A model generated the notes under the pieces. It made no database searches and had not been told where the DNA came from. It saw only the letters and a program-made list of their open reading frames with translations. Below are positions 50,257-58,000 of a stretch of DNA of 64,000 nucleotides, piece by piece. Where the stretch lies: positions 18,716 through 82,715 of the IMG/VR virus record IMGVR_UViG_3300044837_000097, one strand, 5' to 3'. The stretch's first letter is position 1. Each line of letters starts with the position of its first letter. Source of the stretch: a virus. The translations under genes and the position numbers were made by a program.

Positions 50257-53200
50257 GCTTGGCTCTCGTTATCAAATTCTTCGATTTCTTCTCTAAAATC
50301 ATTTAAAAACTGACTATGATTCTCCGTAAAACTTATCTGTAATTCATCTGCCGCCCTAGAGCACCCGACGAAGAAAATTCTTCTTTCTTCGTTTAATTCT
50401 CCGTCTTTGTGAGGGAGAATCCCCTGATTACATCCGACCAAATACACGTACCGCCACTCTCTTCCTTTTGCAGCATGAATTGTCGCCAGAGTTAAAATAG
50501 GCGCGTCTTTTTTACGACGGGCGTGTGTTATTTTTCTTAGCCATTCTAAAAACTCAGGCACTGTTAATGGCTCACCTGTTGCTTTATTTTTTCTTCCTGC
50601 TAATCGCACAAAATCGTTCAAATTCTCGACTGGGTCTTTCTCCATCGGATTCGCCTTGGTGTTGTGGTAGCGGTGGACCAGATTGTGCTCTTTGATTAGC
50701 TCCTGCATCACGATGGCTGCCGGACGTGGGTCAATAATTTGTTCCTTGGTCAAATCGATGAGGTGCTTGACCTCGTTCTCCTGCCACACGTTTCGTTTGC
50801 CGAGAATCTCGGCGCGCATGTTGCGACTCATGGCGCGGCGCTGCACTAGTTGAAGCTGGCGGTTGGTGCGGGCCAGAATCGCGGTATCGTCTGTGATGCC
50901 CCGGTCCGCAATATCGTTCAAGATTTCGTTCGCCTCTTCGTCTTCGCCCCAATACTTGATAAAAGACGGCGACTCACCCGGCTGGCGGGCGGACTTCATG
51001 TGGCTGGCGAGACCGTTGTCCACTGGGAGAATCGCTTTGAAGAACTCTACAAGTGCTTGAGTGCTTCTGTAATTTGTGCCAAGATATAGTGTTTTTGCTC
51101 CGGGGAAAGTGCGAGCAAAGTTTGAGAGATTTCCGGCTTGAGCAGAACGCCACTCGTAAATACAATTCCCAACCGGAATACCGTCAGCGATGTATGTGTG
51201 GTCTTTCTCTACCTCTAATGAGTAGACTGGCCCGTGATAGTCCACTTTACTAACTTTGCTAACTACGGCACTCTTATAATTCTCTTCTGTTGGTAAATCC
51301 ATCAATCCTTCGAGTATGTTTGTCGCTGCCGTTTTGAAATACCCGTGGAACTTCGTCAAGCCTTTCTCTTTTTTATCCCAAGATACTAGCGGGTGGTCAA
51401 ATTCCAACCCTTTGTCTTGGAGAAGACGAAGACCTCCATAACTGGAAACCGAACTAAAAATTCTTTTTGCATCCGGGTCTTGAAAGACGCGTTCTGGGAT
51501 TTGATATTTTAGCGAATAAATTTCTTCTCTGGTTCTTGCCTCTTTTCCTGATTTAACAACATCAAGAATCCACATCCTGTCTGCTTGCTCCTGATAGCCT
51601 CTGTGAGATATTTGATTGGAACCGCAAGCAGTTCGTAGAGTGCTGGTACCAACCCGATACCCGAGGTCTTTTCGCCACATTAAGTATACGAAATGGGTTT
51701 TCTTTTTAAGTGCTTCGCGGTTGAACTTAACCCACAAAAAGTGGTTCGGTGTGACTCTGGTAGTGTTTCCGTTGGATTGAATCTCCAACAAGTTACCATC
51801 ATAGTGGCGCACAGCGCGGCGGAAGCGGCGACCCGCCCCCAAACGAATTCTTTTACCGTGAGGGTCCCACGACACTAGCTTATCGTTTGTCTCGCTCAAC
51901 TCTTCAATCGCTACTTTCTCTACATGCGACTCGATGCGTCCTCGTCTCGGAGATACCAACACATCCACAAGAGTTCCGGGAGGCTGGCACTGATTCTCAT
52001 CCCCAACGACAAAGATATTTCCATTGTACAGAAGTTGGAGAAGACGGAATTGCGTGGTGTCAGTATCCTGACACTCATCGACTGCGATATATTTACGTTT
52101 GGCGCGTTCTCTGACAGCCTCGTTTGTTTCCAATAGCGCGACGGCTTCCTTCACGAGCGAATCGAAGTCGAGCCAGCCTTGCTCTCTCATCTTCTTTTCG
52201 TAGTCGCGGTAAGCTAGCGCGTAAAAGTATTCCATTCCGGCGCTGTGCGTCTCCAACAGCGCGCGTTCCGGCGAAATGTTTTCAGCTTTCCACTCCCCTA
52301 TGCGGTCTGCGAGTCCGTGGTAAGACGTGATAGGCGGGTAACTCTTTAGCAGGTCCTTCATCAACATATACTGCTCCCCTCGAACGGGGATGACGGTGTC
52401 GATGGTCTTGAAAGGCAGGTACTGGCGCTCTTTCTTCAACAGGTCGAGACAGAAAGAGTGAAAAGTACGGAAGACCTTCTCAGCGTTCAACAAGCCGACG
52501 CGCTCCACCATTTCGGTAGCCGCCGCGTTCGTGAAGGTGAGGTTGAGGATGTCTCGGTCAGGAATGCCCCGCGTTCTCATGCGGAGGTAACGCTCCACGA
52601 GCACGCGGGTATTATGAGTTACGGTAAAATCCCCTAATAAGAATAATCCGTCTCCTGTTATTTCGAACCCGTAATACTTTCCTACGCCAAGAGACGAAAC
52701 CTTAAATCCTGTTTTAAGTACACTTTTGATTTGACGGCGAGGAGCAGCTATTTTTCTTTTTATCTTTGTCGGAACTTTGGATAAATCTCCTGAAATAGAA
52801 ACACGAAAATAACGCCCTGAGAAGTTTCTTTTCTTGATACCTTTTAAAGACGGAGATACATAAGCAGCTAAACCCAAAGAACGACATAAAAAAGCAACAT
52901 CTTCCGCAAGTTGAGCGCTTTTCGATATAAAATCAAATCCTCCGCGAGAATAGTGCCCATCGCCGTCCAAAAGTCCCGCCAATAACTGTAGTTGATGGTA
53001 TTTCCCTGTTATCTTGAAGTCGTTTGGAATAAATTTTGTTGAGCACTTTTCTTTCTTAAAATATCTCTTCATCTTCTCTCTGATGCGCTCATTTGATAGT
53101 TTCCAACGGGGGCAAAAATTCTCTCTTTTTTCAATATTCTCTGTAGGTCCTAATGTTTTTAAATAGTCTACTATCTCAAAATCCGCCGATGTTATATTAA

Positions 53201-53693
53201 GAGAATCTAATCTCGAATCTCCATCTGCGAGCCAAAGACCTAGAAAATATGAATCAAAGGGCGGCGCTATTTTAAAAGGCCAAATAACAGGAGAACGCCA
53301 CAATTTTGCCTTTGCTTGAAAACGTTTTCCTTTTTTAAGGTAATCGAAAATAGGTATTTCTACTTTCTCTCGGCCCTCGTACCTTTTTCCACTCATAGAA
53401 AGAGCTAGAATATGAGAGCAATTGCAGGTCCAAGACATTCCTTTAATTGGCGTGATTACATACATTTCTTCTTCGCCGGAAGTTACGCTCAATACGCGCC
53501 TTGGTTGAGAGTCAGGACCAATTAAAAGGTCCCCAACCATCACCTTTTCAACGGGTTTAATAGAGCCATCGAACATAAGTACGGGAGTGCCTATGCCCAG
53601 ACATTTGCCTGAACCGGGTCCGGCAATTATGACGAAGTCGCCTTCGAGTGCATTGACCCCGGCGAGCTGTTCGGGATTGAGAGGGAGGCTCAC
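50253..53693 (-). CDS. UvrD-type SF1 helicase with two inteins
   Basis: 1146 residues as translated; exteins are residues 1-30, 362-568 and 844-1146, giving a ~540-aa helicase. Motifs: Walker A GPGSGK|T (split by intein 1), LTFTNAAATEMVER (Ia), VDECQDTD (II), VVGDENQ|CIYEWRSA (III, split by intein 2), GTNYRST, LATIHAAKGREWRYVYL (V) and EERRIFFVGCSRA (VI). It would unwind DNA 3'-5' with ATP. GTG start at 53693 overlaps the stop of the 36-aa gene. Without splicing the ATP site is broken, so activity needs protein splicing. Next to a RecB-like nuclease. Confidence 0.92.
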   Translation of the reverse strand: MSLPLNPEQLAGVNALEGDFVIIAGPGSGKCLGIGTPVLMFDGSIKPVEKVMVGDLLIGPDSQPRRVLSVTSGEEEMYVITPIKGMSWTCNCSHILALSMSGKRYEGREKVEIPIFDYLKKGKRFQAKAKLWRSPVIWPFKIAPPFDSYFLGLWLADGDSRLDSLNITSADFEIVDYLKTLGPTENIEKRENFCPRWKLSNERIREKMKRYFKKEKCSTKFIPNDFKITGKYHQLQLLAGLLDGDGHYSRGGFDFISKSAQLAEDVAFLCRSLGLAAYVSPSLKGIKKRNFSGRYFRVSISGDLSKVPTKIKRKIAAPRRQIKSVLKTGFKVSSLGVGKYYGFEITGDGLFLLGDFTVTHNTRVLVERYLRMRTRGIPDRDILNLTFTNAAATEMVERVGLLNAEKVFRTFHSFCLDLLKKERQYLPFKTIDTVIPVRGEQYMLMKDLLKSYPPITSYHGLADRIGEWKAENISPERALLETHSAGMEYFYALAYRDYEKKMREQGWLDFDSLVKEAVALLETNEAVRERAKRKYIAVDECQDTDTTQFRLLQLLYNGNIFVVGDENQCQPPGTLVDVLVSPRRGRIESHVEKVAIEELSETNDKLVSWDPHGKRIRLGAGRRFRRAVRHYDGNLLEIQSNGNTTRVTPNHFLWVKFNREALKKKTHFVYLMWRKDLGYRVGTSTLRTACGSNQISHRGYQEQADRMWILDVVKSGKEARTREEIYSLKYQIPERVFQDPDAKRIFSSVSSYGGLRLLQDKGLEFDHPLVSWDKKEKGLTKFHGYFKTAATNILEGLMDLPTEENYKSAVVSKVSKVDYHGPVYSLEVEKDHTYIADGIPVGNCIYEWRSAQAGNLSNFARTFPGAKTLYLGTNYRSTQALVEFFKAILPVDNGLASHMKSARQPGESPSFIKYWGEDEEANEILNDIADRGITDDTAILARTNRQLQLVQRRAMSRNMRAEILGKRNVWQENEVKHLIDLTKEQIIDPRPAAIVMQELIKEHNLVHRYHNTKANPMEKDPVENLNDFVRLAGRKNKATGEPLTVPEFLEWLRKITHARRKKDAPILTLATIHAAKGREWRYVYLVGCNQGILPHKDGELNEERRIFFVGCSRAADELQISFTENHSQFLNDFREEIEEFDNESQA
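51165..51989 (-). mobile_element. Intein 2 in helicase motif III
   Basis: 275 residues, from Cys569 (CQPPGTLVDVL, block A) to Asn843, followed by Cys+1. Block B is RVTPNHFLW; block F reads VYSLEVEKDHTYIADG. The C-terminus is IPVGN|C, with Gly in place of the usual penultimate His. Between the Hint halves lies a segment with FVYLMWRKDLGYRVGTS, then HRGYQ, WILD and AREE-like spacing (ARTREE), which resembles a GIY-YIG nuclease; this is an inference. Splices out of motif III. Confidence 0.85.
52611..53603 (-). mobile_element. Intein 1 in helicase Walker A motif
   Basis: 331 residues, Cys31 (CLGIGTPVLM) to Asn361 (FTVTHN), followed by Thr+1, so it sits exactly between Lys and Thr of GPGSGKT. Block B has CNCSHIL; block F ends YYGFEITGDGLFLLGDF. 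Two LAGLIDADG (DOD) motifs, FLGLWLADGDS near 150-160 and LLAGLLDGDGHY near 237-248, give a homing endonuclease. The nucleotide composition is markedly more AT-rich than the exteins, in keeping with recent arrival. Confidence 0.92.
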
Positions 53694-53800
53694 TTAGTGT
53701 CGGCTGGGTGAACTAGACCCGGCTCACGGTCGGTGTAATAGTCGGCGTCTTCCACCGCAAGGTCAAAAAGATTACGACGCGTTAAATACAGTTGCTGCAT
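53690..53800 (-). CDS. Small ORF between annealase and helicase (36 aa)
   Basis: ATG 53800 overlaps the upstream stop (TGATG) and its TGA overlaps the helicase GTG. Reads MQQLYLTRRNLFDLAVEDAD. Acidic, no known domain. The overlaps on both sides make it a convincing operon member. Confidence 0.6.
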   Translation of the reverse strand: MQQLYLTRRNLFDLAVEDADYYTDREPGLVHPADTK

Positions 53801-55065
53801 CACTTCACCCCCAAGGTGTCATTGACGTACTTGATGAGACCCTTCACTGTGTTCTTCGCCACAAAGGCATCGAACCACGCAATTGTCTCTTCCCACTGCG
53901 CGACGGTCATGTCTTGCGGAGGATTACCGGACATGTGAGTGATGAAGGCGCGCATCTTTTGCACGCTGCCCATCCCTTCGCTTGACGGCAACTCGGCGGT
54001 GAACACGCCGACCTTCTTGCGATACTCAGCCATCTGCTCTGCCGATGGGAGGCCCACGACCGGGGCTGCCGGGGCAGGAGGAGTTGCCTTCGGTGGCTCC
54101 GGCGCGGGCGCTTGCAGAGGCGTCGCGGGAACAGCGGCGGGAATCGTTTCAGCTTTGGCAACCTTAGCCGTTGAATTGACAACCTCTGGTTCCACTTCCA
54201 GCGACACGCTTTTACGGCTCTTGCGGGCACGCTTCGGTGCCGATATTTCTGCCGCTTCTATGTCCGTCTGTTTGTCCGTGGAAGTTACTGATTCCACAGG
54301 AGTTGAGGTGACCGGGGCTGCCTTCGTGTCCGCCTTCATTTCCGCTTCTTTGTCCGCTTGTCTTGCCGCTTGCTTTGTAGCGACCTGCGCCATCGCGGCG
54401 TCAATCTGGTCCTGCTGGCCGACGAACGGCTCTCCTAAAGGCTCTGGGTGCGTTTCATTGGCATTTGTGGTGGCATCGCGCTCCACAGACTTTCCCGGGG
54501 CATTGTTGGCCGGAACGGTGGGCACGGCGTACATCGGCGGAAGCGGGTTGGCCGCGAGTTGAGCGGAGCCTGCCGGGTTCGGGGCGTGGCCGAGCAAGGA
54601 GACGACTTCCGATTCGTCTAAAATTCCGAGGGTGGTGAATTGCATCGTGAGACGGCGCAGCGCGCGGGTGCTGGCGGTCATGATGGCATCATCCAATTCC
54701 TTGCCGGATAAGTTGCCTAGAAATTTCGAGCCGATTGCGATTTCGTGTCTGCCCCTCTTGCCATGCCCGTCGTTGTCGGTGTGGCCCTTAGCTGTAAACA
54801 CGATGCTGCCATTCACCGATTCATGCGTCAGTGAATCGACCTCAATGCCTAGCTTGTTGCGTAGAATCTCGGCGGTGCCACGGCGGGCGTACACAACGAG
54901 GGAGCGGCCCGGTCCAGTCTCGTTGTTCATATAGATGGTGTCGAGGCCATTCAAATCCGGGTCCAGCCCGATGAACTCGCTTACATCTCTCAAATACTGG
55001 ACCAACTCTTCCTTGCTCAATTGGTCGAGATTGTGTTTCACTGCAAAGGGATTTTTTGTTGCCAT
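53800..55065 (-). CDS. Putative RecT-like ssDNA-annealing protein
   Basis: 421 residues from ATG 55065 (GAGGAAAAC upstream); a longer frame to 55185 runs through the promoter and is rejected. The first ~160 residues end in ELDDAIMTASTRALRRLTMQ with LGILDESEV, resembling the AIMKAETKAKRR...LDESE signature of phage single-strand annealing recombinases. The middle is a long Ala/Pro/Glu-rich disordered linker and the C-terminus a helical domain. Genes for a helicase and RecB-like nuclease follow, completing a recombination module. Confidence 0.6.
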   Translation of the reverse strand: MATKNPFAVKHNLDQLSKEELVQYLRDVSEFIGLDPDLNGLDTIYMNNETGPGRSLVVYARRGTAEILRNKLGIEVDSLTHESVNGSIVFTAKGHTDNDGHGKRGRHEIAIGSKFLGNLSGKELDDAIMTASTRALRRLTMQFTTLGILDESEVVSLLGHAPNPAGSAQLAANPLPPMYAVPTVPANNAPGKSVERDATTNANETHPEPLGEPFVGQQDQIDAAMAQVATKQAARQADKEAEMKADTKAAPVTSTPVESVTSTDKQTDIEAAEISAPKRARKSRKSVSLEVEPEVVNSTAKVAKAETIPAAVPATPLQAPAPEPPKATPPAPAAPVVGLPSAEQMAEYRKKVGVFTAELPSSEGMGSVQKMRAFITHMSGNPPQDMTVAQWEETIAWFDAFVAKNTVKGLIKYVNDTLGVK

Positions 55066-55084
55066 GTTTTCCTCGCGATTGTCA

Positions 55085-55113
55085 ATAGTACCAAAGTACC
55101 GCTGATTTGTCAA
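55085..55113 (-). promoter_or_regulatory. Sigma70-like promoter of recombination operon
   Basis: On the - strand: TTGACA, 17-nt spacer, TACTAT, 20 nt before the start codon of the annealing-protein gene. Likely drives annealase, 36-aa ORF, helicase and nuclease. Confidence 0.75.
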
Positions 55114-55118
55114 GAACT

Positions 55119-55298
55119 TTATGCGGACCCGTTGGCCACGCCCTCTGCGCGGCGATTGGCCTTGTACTCGTTGCACTTCGCGCAACGCTTCGTCCCCACC
55201 ACAACGGGGCGGGTCTTGTTAAGGCATCGCATACAGCGTATCGTCCCGGACTCTCGAATCCATCGGCGGCGGTAGCTGGTCGGAAGTATCAGGGTCAC
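55119..55298 (-). CDS. Small zinc-ribbon protein (59 aa)
   Basis: GTG 55298 overlaps the upstream stop (GTGA). IRCMRCLNKTR and KRCAKCNEYK give a four-Cys zinc ribbon, with basic residues around it. Resembles the zinc-binding start of many phage nucleases but lacks their catalytic part. Confidence 0.6.
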   Translation of the reverse strand: MTLILPTSYRRRWIRESGTIRCMRCLNKTRPVVVGTKRCAKCNEYKANRRAEGVANGSA

Positions 55299-55525
55299 TG
55301 CAAATCTTTCTCCGGGGTCTGACAATATATGCAGTGGCGCTCACCAACCCCAGTATAAATGACGACGTGACGCATCAGCTTACCTTTCACAGTAACGCAA
55401 GCGCGCTTCAAGTTGTGCGGGCCTCCCTTGTTAAGAGAGCAACTGGTGTAGACGGCGCACCAGTTTCCGGGCTGCCCACAGCTACCACATTTAATCAACG
55501 AATCGGACGACTTCGAGTTTGACAC
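55295..55525 (-). CDS. Small zinc-binding protein (76 aa)
   Basis: GTG 55525 has GGGGAG at 6 nt; an in-frame TTG at 55498 is the alternative. Contains IKCGSCGQPGNWC and HCIYCQT: two Cys pairs likely to hold zinc. Function unknown; co-transcribed with the RlpA-like gene. Confidence 0.58.
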   Translation of the reverse strand: MSNSKSSDSLIKCGSCGQPGNWCAVYTSCSLNKGGPHNLKRACVTVKGKLMRHVVIYTGVGERHCIYCQTPEKDLQ

Positions 55526-55892
55526 GCTCCACTCCCCACTTTTTCAAGTCGATGCGGCGCGCTACGCGCTCGCTCACATCAATTTCACGGCCTTCTTCGT
55601 ACGGTCCACGGTCCACCACTTTTGCGAACTCGCTGTGCCCGGTGCGCGTGTTGGTAATACGTAGCCACGTTCCGCAAGGCAACACGGGATGCGCGGCGTA
55701 CAATCGTTCTGCGTCGTACTTGATGCCGCACGCTGTCTTCTTTCCATTCCAGTAGCTGCCGTACCACGAAGACTGCCCGTACCACGGCTTAGAATACTTA
55801 GCCTTGATTGCCGCGTTAGTCGGTGCTTCCGCCTTCAACGTCAAGAGCGGGAGCACCGCGAGCACGGTCAAAATTGCGAGTAATTTCCTCAT
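55491..55892 (-). CDS. RlpA-like exported double-psi beta-barrel protein
   Basis: 133 residues. Signal peptide (LLAILTVLAVLPLLTLKAEA), then GQSSWYGSYWNGKKTACG, LPCGTWLRITNTRTG, VVDRGPY and REIDVSERVARRI, the conserved blocks of RlpA-type lytic transglycosylases (denuded-glycan cutting) and related septal-ring proteins. The catalytic Asp and a His in AAHPVLPCG are present. Secreted to the periplasm, it could weaken peptidoglycan during lysis. It has its own promoter. Confidence 0.85.
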   Translation of the reverse strand: MRKLLAILTVLAVLPLLTLKAEAPTNAAIKAKYSKPWYGQSSWYGSYWNGKKTACGIKYDAERLYAAHPVLPCGTWLRITNTRTGHSEFAKVVDRGPYEEGREIDVSERVARRIDLKKWGVERVKLEVVRFVD

Positions 55893-55898
55893 TGAAAG

Positions 55899-55927
55899 AG
55901 AGTATCACACCCCCCGGGGTTTGTCAA
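55899..55927 (-). promoter_or_regulatory. Sigma70-like promoter of RlpA-like gene
   Basis: On the - strand: TTGACA, 17-nt spacer, TACTCT, with the -10 only 7 nt before the ATG at 55892. Confidence 0.65.
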
Positions 55928-56097
55928 AGGTCGGTCTCCCAGAAGCGGACATGGTTCGCCGCACCCCAGTCGATTTCCGCTTGCGGGTAGCCGTCGCGGA
56001 GCAAGGTCTGGTCCAACGCCTCGTGCGGTAATGGCTTGTACGGTTTCGGAAAGCCATAGCGCCAGCCGGACGGCGGGTCGTAAATTGTGGTCATCAT
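55924..56097 (-). CDS. Hypothetical protein (57 aa)
   Basis: ATG 56097 overlaps the upstream stop; a second ATG follows at 56094. Reads MMTTIYDPPSGWRYGFPKPY. Pro/aromatic-rich; unknown. Longer frames upstream are shadows of the preceding gene. Confidence 0.6.
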   Translation of the reverse strand: MMTTIYDPPSGWRYGFPKPYKPLPHEALDQTLLRDGYPQAEIDWGAANHVRFWETDL

Positions 56098-56552
56098 CCT
56101 AGCATCCTCTCTGCGGCTGCGAAGTCGTTTGACGACAACGAACCGCTCCATTTCTTTTCTCGTTCTGCGGATGCCGCGATTTCCGCCGCGATTTCGTTCT
56201 CTGTAGGCCAACCCTCGATGGGCTTGATTTCTTCACCAGTCCAACTCAGCGGCACCTCTGTTGCCTCGTTCGCTATTTGCGCCTCGGTGAGATAACCTTC
56301 TGGTCTTCCATACTTCGTCAACTTCGACAGTTTCGGCACCCAATCAATGCTGTCGCTGTATGCGGTGAACAAATCATCGCCGTAAAGGTACACAATCTGT
56401 GGAGCGTGGGGGCCGAGTACGTAATAATCTAAGCCGCTCTTGTCGCGCTTCTTGTTTTTCTCAACTATCTCTTTCAAGACAGGGCGGCGCATATCTCGCA
56501 TCAACTGTGCGATTGCCATCCCGCGTCCGTAAGTGTATGGTCTTCCGCTCAT
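56094..56552 (-). CDS. Hypothetical protein (152 aa)
   Basis: Mixed fold, YYVLGPHAPQIVYLYGDDLF and a helical C-terminus. Lies 12 nt downstream of the polymerase gene and is probably co-transcribed with it. No family recognised. Confidence 0.62.
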   Translation of the reverse strand: MSGRPYTYGRGMAIAQLMRDMRRPVLKEIVEKNKKRDKSGLDYYVLGPHAPQIVYLYGDDLFTAYSDSIDWVPKLSKLTKYGRPEGYLTEAQIANEATEVPLSWTGEEIKPIEGWPTENEIAAEIAASAEREKKWSGSLSSNDFAAAERMLG

Positions 56553-56564
56553 CGTTCGTACTCC

Positions 56565-57677
56565 TTATTTGTGATAGTATACGCCCTCAAAACCGTCTGC
56601 TCCTAATAGAAGACCTTTTGCCCACGGCTCCTCCACCGACATCATTTCGACCATGTCATGGACCGTAGGTGAGAGAAGGTCGTCTTCCACCAAGACGATG
56701 CCTTCGTCGTGGACGTGGCCGTGGACAGGGAGTCCACGATTTTCAAACTGGGCCAGTTTTGACGCAAGAACGTCTCTAGCGATTCCTTGAACGAGGTTTT
56801 CAAATAGCTTTCCACCATGTGTTGAGACCCAGACATCCCACTGCTTAGTTTTTTGATTTGTTCCGGCGTAAATGAGAGAGTCACGATAAACGTCAACTTC
56901 GTTTCCATCTTCGTCCTCGCCTTTCCACGGCATAAGCGTTGGCTCAAGTCGTGCGTCAATGTAGTGCAAATAGCGGCCACTCGGAAGCTGCATACGCATC
57001 ATCGAGTGACGGCCTTCAATGTTAACCTTGTCGATGCGGACGGCGTTGCCCGGGCCGACGAAACGCACAGTCTCCGGGTGGTCCGGGTGCATCACGTCCG
57101 CGACAGCGTCTTCCAGTCGTTTCCATATACCGAGCGGTCCAGCGTTCTTATCCGCGTTGCAGATTTCCGGGTACGAGTTGCGGAAGATTTCCACGACCTC
57201 CCCGGCCTGCTTCTGCGACATTTCCACGCTCATCTTATCGGCGTAGTCCCACAGTCCAGTCTTCTTCGTGTACTGAGGGTTGCATTCGGTACCGCAGTTC
57301 TTGCAGTTCGAGGTTATCGCTTGCGCGTTCCATTCAGTCTTGCGGCAGGTGCACTTGAACACATACACGAGAAAGCCACCTGAGAGACGATAAATAGCGC
57401 CGAGCACGCCCGGTTTCGCAATCTGGCGCATACGTTTTGCGTCGGCCTTAGCCTTCTTGCCGTTCCATCCTTGGTAATCCGCCCACAACTGTTCGTACGG
57501 GATGGCAAACATCTTGCTGGCGAAGGATAGATATGGGTCCTTCCCGTTGCGCCAATAGTTCCCCTTCGCATCAGTGTACGGACGGAATACTTCCATCAAA
57601 TCGTGGCACTCGGCAAGCCACGCGCCGACACGGGTCTCGATGGCGTTCAAGTCGCATACGTTGAATCGGTATCTCAT
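56565..57677 (-). CDS. polA: Family A DNA polymerase, palm/fingers part (split gene)
   Basis: 370 residues with all three polymerase motifs: A, CDLNAIETRVGAWLA (residues 8-22); B (O-helix), RQIAKPGVLGAIY (84-96); C, VHGHVHDEGIV. The R-x3-K-x3-Leu-Gly pattern places Leu92 at the position of E. coli Phe762. Between B and C an insertion FKCTCRKTEW...NCKNCGTEC has four to five Cys and may bind zinc. The N-terminal exonuclease/thumb half is in a separate gene (58001-59260), so the two polypeptides must associate. Starts by ATGA overlap with the 70-aa ORF. Confidence 0.93.
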   Translation of the reverse strand: MRYRFNVCDLNAIETRVGAWLAECHDLMEVFRPYTDAKGNYWRNGKDPYLSFASKMFAIPYEQLWADYQGWNGKKAKADAKRMRQIAKPGVLGAIYRLSGGFLVYVFKCTCRKTEWNAQAITSNCKNCGTECNPQYTKKTGLWDYADKMSVEMSQKQAGEVVEIFRNSYPEICNADKNAGPLGIWKRLEDAVADVMHPDHPETVRFVGPGNAVRIDKVNIEGRHSMMRMQLPSGRYLHYIDARLEPTLMPWKGEDEDGNEVDVYRDSLIYAGTNQKTKQWDVWVSTHGGKLFENLVQGIARDVLASKLAQFENRGLPVHGHVHDEGIVLVEDDLLSPTVHDMVEMMSVEEPWAKGLLLGADGFEGVYYHK

Positions 57678-57886
57678 TTAAAAATCCAGCCTATCCAGTC
57701 CTCTTTGTGTTCATCTTTCAATGGCTCAAAAACATGCGGCGGCTCATCTTTTGTCATTGACGAGCGAGTCCAACGCCAGTAAGTTCCACGCCAGTAATAT
57801 AGAAGTTCATTCGCTTTATAACCAATGTGTGTGTGAACTCTTCTCTCATGGTCTCCAACCACAGCGTTGGCAATTTCCGCACTCAC
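57674..57886 (-). CDS. Small ORF between polymerase halves (70 aa)
   Basis: GTG 57886 start, overlapping the preceding small ORF by 41 nt, and stop coupled to the polymerase ATG. Trp/Tyr-rich (LLYYWRGTYWRWTRSS). Unknown; may be a cargo gene at the split site. Confidence 0.5.
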   Translation of the reverse strand: MSAEIANAVVGDHERRVHTHIGYKANELLYYWRGTYWRWTRSSMTKDEPPHVFEPLKDEHKEDWIGWIFK

Positions 57887-57980
57887 TTATACGGTGTTCT
57901 TCAAATATCAGCCAGTGGTCCACTAATTTGAAGATTTCGCCCACACTACGCCAATAGGATTGTTGAATATCAGTGCTCAT
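57846..57980 (-). CDS. Small ORF between polymerase halves (44 aa)
   Basis: ATG 57980 reads MSTDIQQSYWRSVGEIFKLV and ends ISECGNCQRCGWRP, with a CxxCxxC zinc-ribbon-like end. It begins 21 nt after the stop of the N-terminal polymerase half. Too short to be a nuclease by itself. Confidence 0.5.
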   Translation of the reverse strand: MSTDIQQSYWRSVGEIFKLVDHWLIFEEHRISECGNCQRCGWRP

Positions 57981-58000
57981 GCTTTTAACGACCCAACACT

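Noticed and set aside
54180-54210. TTGACA on the + strand within the annealing-protein gene
   Set aside because: No acceptable -10 at 16-18 nt and no + strand gene downstream.
55065-55185. N-terminal extension of the annealing-protein ORF to 55185
   Set aside because: The extension runs through the promoter at 55085-55113 and the zinc-ribbon gene; ATG 55065 has a good ribosome site.
57674-58000. Possible intron between the two polymerase halves
   Set aside because: No group I P7/P3 pairing was found, and two small ORFs with coupled starts fill the gap. Left as a split gene with splicing untested.
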